Part shown: positions 10,880 through 21,718 of the stretch, piece by piece
Layout of the letters: each line of letters begins with the position of its first letter
Numbering within the stretch: the stretch's first letter is position 1
Assembly (NCBI RefSeq): GCF_010015445.1
Contig: NC_053115.1
Location: forward strand, 18,727,005 to 18,791,004
DNA length: 64,000 nucleotides
Direction: 5' to 3'
From: Perca fluviatilis
Lineage: Eukaryota; Chordata; Actinopteri; Perciformes; Percidae
Position numbers and translations under genes: made by a program
The notes under the pieces: generated by a model
Told to the model about the DNA's origin: nothing
The model's database searches: none
What the model saw: the letters and a program-made list of their open reading frames with translations, nothing else

Positions 10880-12073
10880 ATGTGTTAGCCCTGTGTTAGA
10901 CTGGTGATCTGTCCAGTTTGGACCACACATCTTACCAAATGTGAGCTATAAGATAGGCTCCAGCCACAACTCAACAACAACAATTTAATATTTCAGCAGA
11001 GGTGATCATTTCCATACAGGTTTAGTGGCTTGACGGTTAACAGTGAAGTAGGGGATTTGATTTGCGTTTTTTTTTTGGCAACTTAATTAACTCGACCCAG
11101 GGTGAGTCTGATGAAATCTGATGTAGGCTATCTGCCCGGTTCAGCTCTGAGATTTGCTCGCATTGCACAGCGCTCTGAAGGAATAATCTCTGAGATTAGG
11201 CTACGTTATGTTCCTCCAGCTCACAGCAATTTAATACAATAGCAGGAAAAGAGTCAGAGGCGCTGATGTGCAGGTTACCTTCCCCCCCAAACACGGACAC
11301 ACATACAGATAGTCTCGCTTTATAAGATAGATAGCTTGCCTATAAGTGGCATCACGCTCTGTCTGCACTTGTTGTCTGGTTGTGCTTTGCATGTGTGGGA
11401 TTCTGATTCTGAAACGTCCTTAAATTCGGGAATTGTCATTTGTTTATTCAAAGTCAAAGACAGTCCAAAGTAGTGCTACTTTGCACATTTTTGTGGGTGT
11501 ATTGAGGTGTATGTCACATTTTAGCTGCCAAAGCTCCGCTGCTCTCTCTCTGTCTGTCTCTGGTCCTGCTCACTCAGTGTGAGAGGGGGAGTGGCCAGCG
11601 GCAAGAACGGCAAAAGCCAATGTGTGCTTCTTTTACCTATATATTTAACGATATCTTTTGCATTTTTTATCCAAACAACGCCAAACTTCGGACTAACGAG
11701 AGATATGCGCTTAACACCCACAAACACACATACACACACACACACACACACACAGACAGAAAGACGTTCCTGCAATTATAGATAGATGTATTCCTTTTTT
11801 CTGTAATGCAGTAATATAACGCATTACTAATAAAATGTCGGTAATATTATACCCATTACTATCTCAGTAATGCGATTTAAAATGCATTTTAACCATAGAC
11901 AGTATATAAACTGGAACAACAGATCCCATTGCTCTGGACGGAGACCAGTGAAGGCTATTAGAAGCCGGTGAGAGCTGAGCTTTACTGCGCAGCCTCCAAC
12001 TGAGAGAGACGACTTAAATGTGACTTGAGCAGCTGTCTGAAAGTTGTAAGTCTTCTGGTAGCTGTGCCAAAAG
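10880..12073. other. Intergenic repeat-derived DNA
   Basis: No gene supported. It contains an AC microsatellite at 11720-11753 and sequence around 11800-11880 rich in GTAATGC/GCATTAC that resembles decayed hAT ends. The phrase ACCATAGACAGTATATAAA near 11891 is of a type common in fish repeats. Open frames here are short and repeat-driven. Confidence 0.5.
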
Positions 12074-12920
12074 CAGTGATGCCATGTAACGCGTTACTAT
12101 TTCCAAACCAGTAATCAGATTAAAGTTACTTATCCAAGTCACTGTGCGTTACTATTTTTGACATTTTCCTTAGTAAAAATATATATTTTTGCTTTCTTCT
12201 TGCGTCTCGGGGAGTGAAGTCACGTATGCGACAAGTCACGTTTTCAGCATGAGGACAGGTCACGTTTTCAGCATGTGGACAGTTCACGTGTACCACGCAG
12301 CGACACAAACGTAAACAACAATGGAGGGAGGAGAGAGATGCGCGTTTTCTAGCTGGAAATACAGTCACTATTTTGAGTTTGTGTCAGCTAAAGACGGCAA
12401 TATTAAGGTTCGTTGTACACTCTGTGCTGGTGGCGACAAAGTGCTATCTGGCTACAAAAACACTACGTCAAATTTGAAGAAACATTTGGAGTCGCAGCAC
12501 TGCAGTCAAACTTACAGAGCAAGTCCCACCAGGTGGTGCGAAGCAGAGAGAAGAAGAAAACAACAAAAGCTGGACTTCGGTGCAAAACCAGTAAGTGGGG
12601 GACAGTTGAAGAAGTTGGTCGGGCAGTAGGGCTATGTTGTAGCAGAAATGCTGCCCTTAAACGGTTGACTTGCTCTCTTTCGTGCCATAATAAACCAGAT
12701 CCCTACTACTGGCAATGCCGAGCTGCCTCACAGTAAACCGGTTGTCATTTTTATGTTGAGGCTGTAGGGGTGTTGTCGGCAGTTGCTGAATGTAACTAAT
12801 AAAGTAACTTGTAATCTAACTTTGTTATTTTTTTATCTGTAAAGTAACTAAATTACTTTTAAAATCAAGTAATCTGTAAAGTAACTAAGTTACTTTTTCA
12901 AAGTAACTGTGGCAACACTG
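12074..12920 (+). mobile_element. hAT element with residual BED-finger exon
   Basis: An 847-base element with ends CAGTGATGCC and, reverse-complemented, CAGTGTTGCC. Flanking 8-base duplications GCCAAAAG (12066-12073) and GCCAAGAG (12921-12928) match at 7 of 8 positions. Subterminal AGTAAC/GTTACT repeats are typical of this hAT group. Only the N-terminal zinc-finger region of a transposase remains (separate entry), so it is non-autonomous. Confidence 0.85.
12321..12629 (+). pseudogene. hAT transposase fragment, BED zinc finger only
   Basis: A 102-residue frame beginning MEGGERCAFSSWKYSHYF. It carries the BED-type DNA-binding finger: an aromatic SxWKYSHYF entry, Cys-x2-Cys at CTLC, then HLESQH as the His-x4-His half. 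The dimerisation and catalytic regions of hAT transposases are missing, so it cannot transpose by itself. It lies inside the terminal repeats of the 12074-12920 element. Confidence 0.75.
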
Positions 12921-13629
12921 GCCAAGAGAAATCTAAATCATTCCGAATCTTGCAGAGACGTATAGAGAGGGTATATAAGGAGATAACATAGGCACAGGCT
13001 AATTATTGCTAACTAAAATGCTAGTTAACATTAGTAATTAAACTTAAACAGCTCATGTAAGTCGAAACTGCCTGCAAGCTTCTCCTGTACTATACGGTAA
13101 TTCCTCTACTATGCGACAGTAAGTCACTTGGTTATGACACAATCGTTAGCCTATTTTTACAAAAACGTCTGCTACAGAGCCAAACATATACATTGTCGTG
13201 TTTCTTTAGAAATAAACAATGGACAAAAAGAGTCTTTAAATGCTTCAGATGTAGAGTTATTCGCTGTCAAAGTGACGTCAAAATGAATGGCAGTCAAAGG
13301 AATGCTAACGGGAGGTGATCGTTTTGTAGCATCAAAATGGCGCCATAGGAGGTTTGAGTTCTGAAGCGAAGCTTACCCCCTTGATTTTAACCCGACATTT
13401 AGTGGCGTTTGTTTTTTTAAGAATTCACCAACACCAAAACATTTCGGCACAGAAAATAAAGTCTGCGAGTGTTATTTCCTGTTGCTGTATTCGATGGTTG
13501 AGATGACTGCAGAGACGGACACATTTGCGACATGGACAGTATTTTCAGGAGTTTTTTTACGCTGCGTTGAAGCAAGCTGTCCCGTCACTGTTCCCGTGGT
13601 CAGAGCAAGAACCAGAGACGGTGGGGCGG

Positions 13630-13785
13630 CCTCTAGCTCACTCAGTAAGAGCGTTCGCCCCATGTTGGCTGAGTCCGGCCAGTCGCGTATAGGTGTAGAA
13701 GACTTTCTCGTAAAAAAGGGAAAGATGGTTTCCTGAGCGGAAGCATCTCCAAAAGAACAGGGTTCGAATCCCCCCTTACCCAAAA
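13630..13785 (+). repeat. tRNA-derived (SINE-like) sequence with widely spaced A and B boxes
   Basis: TAGCTCACTCAGTAAGAGCG at 13634 matches a polymerase III A box, and GGTTCGAATCC at 13761-13771 is a perfect B box. They are about 127 bases apart, much more than in a tRNA. No clean cloverleaf closes, so this is not called a tRNA gene; it looks like a tRNA-derived repeat with extra sequence between the boxes. Confidence 0.6.
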
Positions 13786-14334
13786 AAATTGTCCTGTATT
13801 TAGTTCAGAATATTATGCTACAGCATGTCTGTATTACACAAAACAATTATATATACAGTTTTTAACCGTTTAATGTTAAATTTAATTCAATATGTTTCTG
13901 AAAAATGATGTGGAAACAATATAATAAGACCTTGTGATTTTAAGGTCATGACAATAATACTTTTACATGCTGCTAGTGGTAAAAGTTAAATTGAACTTAA
14001 TAGTATACTACCATATAATGATACAAAATTCCAAAGCAATGTATATATTTATACGTATAATTTTATTTCATTTTCTATCACTTTTACTTCCTCAATCAAA
14101 TGACAGTCATAGTAATGCTCCCAAGATATTTCATAAAGAACAACCTCATTCGTAAACACACAATAAAAACTGACATTGACACATTGTTTATCTATATAAT
14201 TCAAATGTTATATATAAAACAAATTAACAACTAAATATGGGTATACATTTACGGAATAATTTATTAAAATATTACACATTTACACACGTAGAGGGAACAC
14301 TAGAGTGCATGTAAAGGTGCTGAGAGACTATGTG

Positions 14335-14361
14335 AGGATGATGATGATGATGATGATGATG
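14335..14361. repeat. (GAT)n trinucleotide repeat
   Basis: About eight GAT/ATG units. Confidence 0.85.
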
Positions 14362-14412
14362 AATCAGACCAGACGTCCAGTAAAGGTGAATACAGTTAAA
14401 TTAAACTAAAGA

Positions 14413-16780
14413 TCACAATTGCTTGGCTATGAAAACAGAAGAAACAGTCCTGACAATGCACAGTGGTGTGTCTTGGTGTCGCGGGGGCGTGCCGCACGCG
14501 TTAATGCGTCGCGAGGATATATTTGTCGTTTGGTGGGTTAGCAGTCCATTTGTCTGTCTTCTCTTTGAATTTTTGTGTCTCTCAGCCTCATAGAAGTCCA
14601 ACAGTTTGAACCCCCAGGTCATCTCCTTCCCCATGCCCTGTGCCTTGTAGGGGAAGAACACTCTGGAGAGGCAGTAGATGTATTTCCCTGGTACCCCGGG
14701 GAAGCTGTCATGTACAGTATGTGAGGGCTGTCAGGGCCCTGCTTTAGGGGTTGATGACAGAACCTGCACAGGCGACCTGTTGGAAGCTGCACTGCTGACT
14801 TCCTGTTCGCCCTCTCCTCTGACTCCATCTACGACTTCAGCTGACTGTAGGCTAAACAGTTCCTGGTCATCTTTTTCTGCTGCAGCTGCTGATGCGGCTG
14901 CTGCTGCTGATGATGATGATGATGATAGTGGTATGTTGTTGTTGAACCAGGATGTCTGACCCAATCCGCCCACTGTAAGCCGGCTCAGAGACTCCTCCTA
15001 GTGGCGGAGCAACAGGTGGAGGGGGTTGAGAATGGCACAATCATATATTTATTATATAGTTTCTTACCAAACTTCGGACAAAACATGCATCAAAAATTGT
15101 TTGTGGATTGTGTGAAGAGTTGTTTGAAATAAATTCAGTTAAAAAACAGTTCAATTTGTTACATTTATTATATATTATATTCCCCCATAGTCTTGACATT
15201 TTGCATAGAGTAACTGATTACTAATTCAACCTTATTAAGCCTATTAAGCCTGACCATTAACTGGTCTGTAGGAGGATGGTAGGTAGGTAATTTGAATGAC
15301 CTGTATCCATGAAACACTGCCTCGGTAGCAGCTGTGTGCTGGGACCGCTGGGACCGGAAACTGCTTCAGAGCCCTGCTGAAAGACCACTCCAGCTGTGTG
15401 ATCAGCACCACTCCAACTGGATCTTCACTGGTCTCCTGCAATACAGCATCACATATAGTGATTTAGTCAGTCCAAGCCTACAGATCAAAATATTTTGCAT
15501 TAATTTGCTATTGGGTCTATTGGGTATTACTCTCTCAAATGCAATTATACACATGTTCACTGTGTAAATCCCTACATGCTAAATAGAGCAACCAACAATC
15601 ACAATAACCTGTCACACATAAGATACATAATAGATATGTGACATTTTTTAAAAGTTGGTAAGCTAAATGAGGAACAATTCAATTTCCTCACAATTTTAAA
15701 CACATTTACACTGCAAGTGTCAGACTGAGCAGAATATGGAGCATGCAGGAGACAGACTGGGGCAACAGCTCCCGGTAAGAAGAAAGGGCATTAGAGTGTG
15801 GGGAAAGGCGACGGCACAGTGAAATATCAAATGAGATAAGGGCAACAATCACACTTTAATCAACCATGGCCTGAGCATGACAGGCGGGTGGAGAGGAGTA
15901 GACCTCTTTTGTTTTCACCTGCACTTGTACAGCAGTTCATAATAGTTTTGCTTTTGTATATCTTTTTTTTTTGTACAAGCTTTCTTTATGTATATTTCCT
16001 ATGGCTAGTATGTACACACAATGACAAGATACATGTTTTGTTGAAAATGTTTTTGTTGACATCAATAGTATTCAGCTGCCTCAATATAAAATGTTAGACT
16101 TCGGACAATATTTCATAGTGGGCAACTATCACACTTTCAGATTACACTGTCATTAGACAGGATGTCTTTGCATTTTGACTGTGTTGGTCTAAGCAATAAT
16201 TAATAATGATTGTTTTGATGCCACTTAGTTATTCATTGATGGATTTATTTACATTTGAAACAGGATTTCATTATTTTGATTGAGTAATCACCTTTTATAG
16301 GTCACATAGATTATTGGAATGCTGAATGTGCCATGTGGTGTGAGAGCTGTACTTAGAGTTTTGACAATTGTAAATTTGGTTCAGTAAATGTGCCAAAGAG
16401 ATTGAGAAAAACTGTAACCTGGATTACCTGAGAGTCTGTGGCCACCACAGCAACAGGGCAGTGATCCTCGGTCTCCATAGCTACAGCAGCTGGGATGTTG
16501 GGTTGTACCCTGTGCTTGTCACAATTTAACACAACATGACGACAGCCTGACTCCACATGCTGAAGTCCACATATCATCTGAGCTGAGGAGCTAGAAGGGG
16601 CTGGCAGCGGGGCCTTCAGCCTGGCTGTAAGAAGATTTTGGTCACAAAAACATTCAGGGCATTCATGATGGTTTAAAGTAAGAAGCAACAAATAATAACC
16701 TTTCACAGAAGCAACAATCCCAGAGGAGTCATCAGGCTCGGCAGGTCTGGAAACCGTCGCTGTTGGCTCTGTCCTGTGTG
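14413..16780 (-). pseudogene. Unrecognised degenerate multi-exon gene, minus strand
   Basis: Four blocks with good splice borders join in compatible phase: 16700-16780, 16428-16624, 15301-15435, and a last exon from 14972 down. The second encodes MICGLQHVESGC and VAMETEDHCPVAVVATDSQ; the third encodes ITQLEWSFSRALKQF and ends GSVSWIQ. The last opens WADWVRHP, has a His/Gln run from CAT/CAG repeats, then meets an in-frame TAG at 14829-14831. Reading on in the same frame gives a Cys/His-rich segment, RLCRFCHQPLKQGPDSPH. A frameshift near 14715 switches to the frame with FPGVPGKYIYC and EMTWGFKLLDFYEAERH, which stops at 14413. Two further splice-bordered blocks upstream (17083-17130, 17323-17376) do not join in phase. 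I do not recognise the family; it may be a zinc-binding host gene or a domesticated transposon protein. One nonsense codon plus one frameshift argue for decay, though assembly error could mimic them. Confidence 0.4.
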
Positions 16781-17451
16781 CTGTAAAAACAATTCAGAGT
16801 CATTTTCCTCACACAGTCAAGTTAGTTTATTCTTCACAATGTGTCTTTATATGTTTTCTCTCTAACAAACTGTGAATACAGACTGAAAACACCATATTTC
16901 CTTAAATTATGAATCATTATTTATTTGTCATGAAAAAAACAATGCTTTTAAGAAAACAGGTAAAGCACAGAAACAATATCAATATATAGTAAGCACACAA
17001 TCAAAGATGTGGTTTGTTGTGCCTATTGAATATATAAATTTAAAATGCCAAATCCTTGAATGACAGCCTGAGAAAAAAAAACCTGTTGGTGGAGACACAG
17101 CCGTGGCTCTTTAGACTGCTGCTGCTGGCCCTGAAAGCACAGCTGACATTAGACTATTATCATGACCAGTAGGAGTAAGAGTTTAAAAAATACTCTGGTT
17201 ATTAAACTAGATCCACCTACTTAGTTCAGTGTCAAATTTAGACTGAGAGAGATTAAGCATCCCCCTCTCCATCGCCACGAGATGACTGTAATGGTAACAT
17301 TTATTGTGTGTCAGGTATTTACCTGATGGAGCCTTCGCTAAAGACACCGTAACCTTTCCTGGAAAGAAGTTGGATCCTGTGCACAGAAAAACACAATGCA
17401 CATAATAATTTGTATGATTTTATTCATGAATATAATTATACTATTATCATA

Positions 17452-17532
17452 GATCGATAGATAGATAGATAAATAGACAGATAGATAGATAGACAGACAT
17501 AGATAGATAGATAGATAGATAGATAGACAGAC

Positions 17533-17565
<33 letters not shown>

Positions 17566-17582
17566 CATATAGATAAATAGAC

Positions 17583-17625
<43 letters not shown>

Positions 17626-17680
17626 CATAGATATAGATAGATAGACATAGATATAGATAGATAGATAGACAGACATAGAT

Positions 17681-17738
<58 letters not shown>

Positions 17739-17739
17739 G
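17452..17739. repeat. (GATA)n/(GACA) microsatellite array
   Basis: About 290 bases of GATA units with interspersed GACA and ATAGATATAGA variants. The long Tyr-Leu-Ser-Ile frames on the minus strand are produced by the repeat and are not genes. Confidence 0.95.
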
Positions 17740-18584
17740 AACAAAATGTTTCACCTATTAATCTTAACAATTTAATATTCTGTTTGGCATAGCAATTAAA
17801 CCCCATTCCAGACATGCTGTAGTATTTAACGTTACCCATTCAAAATGTACACTATAGTTGCCTGAAATAGGAAGTATTTATGTCTCAGTGATATGATTTT
17901 TAAATACAAAAAATGTAGAAGCATGCAGCAAGAGAAAAAAATGAAAATCAGACAGGTCTTCCACAAAGTAACCTTATTACAATTGGTAAACATTACTAAA
18001 AAACGCTAAAATATAACGTTATGCATAACGTTAATGTATTAACCTTAATGTTAGCTAACATCATACCATTAACTAAAAACAGTTAGAACCTGTCAATCAT
18101 AAAACAATAACACTAAACGTAACGTAACACTTTCCCATATAAACAAAGGAGACACGTACATTTACTACTTACTTTTGATAAGTTTACCAGCTTCTTAGAC
18201 GACAGAACAGTGATTAAAACGCCGTACATACCGATATAAAACCTCCGTGGATTATATTCTCTACTGCTGCTGCTGCTGATGATGTGAAGGCTGTCACTGT
18301 AAACAGGAAACAAAGAAGAAAAGAGTCTCTCCTTAACTTTATCCACAGGGGGAAACAGCGCCCCCGAAATCCAGCTTGTGGCCACAAATATATGACAGCC
18401 GTAGTTTAAGACTTACCATTGAGAATGAATGGTAAAAGTTAAGAGAATTAAGCCCTACTATTCACGGCTCTGCCGCGGGGGCAGTGGCGCATGGTTCGAG
18501 TCCGTCGTGCTGCCAACTGACATATAACAACATGTCGGCAATTAATGTTTAGTCTTGCTACACGTAATATCATTACATTTTATC

Positions 18585-19030
18585 AGCGGTGGAAAGTATA
18601 TACCGTAGGCTACTTCGATTAAATTGTAAGGTGCTTTTAATTAAGTATTTTCATTTTCTCCTACTTATTAGGCTACTTCTAGTCCACTACAATTCCGAGT
18701 CAAGTAGGCTATTACGTTTTACTTAACTATTTATTTTCTAGGTTTCACTACTTTCAGAGCAAATTCAGATTAATAGTACAACATAATATGAATAAATGAT
18801 GATGTATATAGTGGATAAAGATGAGACTTTGTTGATCTGGTGGTGAAATTCACAAGCTACCTGCCAAGTCATACTTCTGCTTTTATTTTGGTCAAAGTAA
18901 CACAAAAGTAGCGTAAAGCATTACAATCAGAGACAGTAATATTGTAATATAACTATTTACTCTTAAATGACAGTAACTATTAATCAATAATGTATAACAT
19001 TTTGGAAGTAACTTGCCCAACACTGCCCAT
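18585..19030. repeat. hAT-like repeat debris
   Basis: The left part (CAGCGGTGGAAAGTATATACC) and the right end, whose reverse complement reads CAGTGTTGGGCAAGTTACTT, resemble termini of common fish hAT MITEs. A TSD pairing the two ends was not found, so they may belong to separate copies. Confidence 0.5.
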
Positions 19031-20700
19031 AACTCCCGAGTGGGCAGGTAGGGTTGCTCATTGAGAGAATATAATAAGAACTAGAATTATTATTAATGAA
19101 TAGTATGGTGTAAAGTAGTCCGGAGATAATTAATGATCCCAGATGATTCGGCACTGCATTAATGAAACTGACTTGATCAGAAAGCTTTGTAAAAAGGGGA
19201 GATTTGTACTGAGAGTTATGACAAATTTTAAAATTGGATTTAGTGTCAGAAGCAGAACCAGTAGTGTGCATAGATGCTGTCAGTGTGAAGGGCACATCTA
19301 GTACTGTAAACTGTGGTACAGTGTGTGAACAAGCAAACATGATCAGATTAGTTACAATATACCCACTTTCCATGCCCAAATGTTATTAGTGACACATATG
19401 CTTTTTATCATCAAAAGTAAGATAGTAAATAACATATCAAGCCCATGACTGAAAGTGAATAGGATGAAGGTAATATGAAATATTATACAAAGAAAACAAT
19501 AGATTATGGTGTCATTAGAAAGTGCAATACTTTTATTTTATTCTTTATGCCTTTTTATTTTATATTTTTATCTATTTTATTTCATTTCAAGGTTTGGTAT
19601 CTGTGAACACTTATTTGCACAGAGAATAGATTCTGATGTTGTATCACTGTGTTATTGTAAAAATGTTAACATCTTCTAATAAATCAATATTGTGAAGCAA
19701 CACTAACTGTATTCACACTGAATTGGAAATTGTGATATTTTACAAAAATACACTGAATTACAAAGCTATAGAGAACTGTGCACTAATGCTGACTTATATA
19801 CAAAGGTTTTAATCACATTATTTGAATGAAGTCAGTTGTGAAGTAAAGTGAGCCGGTCTAAGGCATAACACTCTAGGGCTGAAATGAGTGAGTCCTAGAC
19901 TGGCCCTTGGAAAAAAGCCCCAAACCTAATAAAAAAAAACATGAAGTAAATTATAAAAGTGTCCAAATATAAACCCTTAAAAAAAAAAAAAAAAAAATTT
20001 TTTAGGGGGGGGAAAAAAAAACAACCCCCGGGGGGGGGGTTTGTTACACAAAAAATCTCAGGAAGGATTTGTGTTTGATGGCTATGTGATCCCATGAGAA
20101 TCCAGCTGCCCGTGCAAGGCGGTTCAAGGTAAATAAGAAGAGAGGGCATTCCAAAAACTGCTGCTCAACCAGGTTGTTGCGTTAGATTTAATCCTTTCAC
20201 AGTAGGGTGACTTTGGGTAACATGAACGCAAGTTTAAAGCAACAGATAACTCATAAGACATAATAATCAGAAAGACAGATGGCAACCTTCAGTATGGGAG
20301 AGCTTAGAATTTGAACACTTTACTAGATACAAACTTAATCATTGTAAGCTCTTATAGTGTAATGGGAAACTCAAATACAAAAGAGATGCGTTTCAGTGGC
20401 TGCAAATTAATCTCAAAGTAATTTAGAAAAGTCACTAGAGTCACAAGAAACAACATTATCTATTTGAATGAAATAAATTACAGTATTTCTCAGGGAAAAC
20501 ACCTGAGGTCCACATTTGGAATCAGTATCTTTGGATGAAGCTCTGATTTTACATGTCTTTCAAAGTTGAGTACATGATCATCTGAGTAAGAAACCTTTGA
20601 AAATATGACACATTTAGATGGACAGAACTTACTTAACTAGATACCCAGTGTCCTGCAATATGCCATACAGTATTGTTTTAAATCACAGCCTAGCTGCAAT
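19031..20700. other. Intergenic DNA with an aberrant homopolymer patch
   Basis: No gene supported on either strand. Around 19979-20040 a long A run passes into T, G, A, C and G homopolymers in succession, which looks more like sequence or consensus error than natural DNA. Confidence 0.5.
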
Positions 20701-21285
20701 TTAAAGGAGAACTCCGGGCAATTTTTACATTAATCTTGATCGCTATATGTATATGAGTACTGTCGATAGCAAAAAAAACGAGCCGAATCGGTGCTAGCAA
20801 CACGGAGTTGCTGCAGCTAATGCCGAGAGCTCCCACTCAGCTAAAACGGCAGTTATGGGGGCATAAGATAAAGAGTGTCTTTGTGCCTCTTAACAGACAC
20901 AAAATGCAATTAAAATGTCTGTGCAACACGAACAGGGCCCTTACATGACAACAAGATGCGTTTAGCAACTTAGTAGTGATGGGTCGTTCGCGAATGAGTC
21001 GGCTCTAAGAGCCGGCTCTTGTAGGTGAACGACGGGAGCTGGCTCGCATGTCCAAAGAGCCGACTCTATTTTTAAAAATATAGCCTATAGAAATTAAATT
21101 ATGTAATAATGAAATAATGAGTGAATTTTATTTTATTTAAAATAATTGACTAATTCAAAGAACAAAAAAATAATTATATAGGCACACATTAGTTTCGACT
21201 GTCTGATCAGCCTCACATTCTGTTCCTGTCAATCATACACGAGGTGTCAACCAATTATACGACATGAGGGACGGGCCGAGCCATC

Positions 21286-21352
21286 ACACACACACACGCA
21301 CGCACGCACGCACGCACGCACACACGCACGCACACACACACACACACACACA
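21286..21352. repeat. (CACG)/(CA) microsatellite
   Basis: CACG tetramers passing into CA dimers, inside the nested hAT element. Confidence 0.9.
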
Positions 21353-21418
21353 GTCAAACTCTGAGGAGAGGACAGAGGAGAGGAAAAACAGCTCTGAAAA
21401 CAAAACAAAAGCAGGAAA

Positions 21419-21718
21419 ATGAGTCGGAAACACAGCAGCATTTGGAATCATCTTAATGATGTAGACAATGTTAAAGCACAGTGTAGAATTTGCCAAAACC
21501 AAATCTCATATAAAGCCGGTTCTACGCACAACCTACACCGGCATATGCGAACTGTGCACCCAACTGTGAAGATAGTGGAGCCTCGAGAAACTAGCGGTCC
21601 CGCTAGTGACGGTGGTGGAGCGACTGGAGCCAGCACCTCACGTGGAGATGTATCCACTCAGTCAAGTAGGCCTAATCTGCGACCCACAGCAACGCAGTCT
21701 TCATTTCATTTCATTTAA
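21419..21718 (+). pseudogene. hAT transposase fragment, BED zinc finger only
   Basis: A 99-residue frame starting MSRKHSSIWNHL, with Cys-x2-Cys at CRIC and His-x4-His at HMRTVH, the BED-finger pattern of hAT transposases. The rest of the transposase is absent, so the host element depends on a transposase supplied elsewhere. The Ser/Thr/Gly-rich tail is typical of the linker that follows this finger. Confidence 0.8.

Larger units (their letters stand above)
12921..14412. other. Intergenic repeats
   Basis: No gene supported. The phrases at 13270-13390 (GTCAAAATGAATGGCAGTCAA, ATCAAAATGGCGCC) look like high-copy fish repeats. The tRNA-derived stretch at 13630-13785 and the GAT microsatellite are listed separately. 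Confidence 0.5.

Noticed and set aside
13634..13771. A tRNA gene with an intron
   Set aside because: The A and B boxes are good, but the sequence between them cannot form anticodon and acceptor stems with the ends, and eukaryotic tRNA introns are not this long or placed this way.
17338..17839. Long Tyr/Leu/Ser/Ile-rich minus-strand frames
   Set aside because: They are all readings of the GATA/GACA microsatellite in three frames; no gene structure.
18113..18385. 90-residue minus-strand frame as a first exon of the unknown 14-17 kb gene
   Set aside because: A possible donor exists near the GTATGTACGG at about 18231, but no phase-compatible join to the downstream blocks was found; it is as likely to be untranslated.
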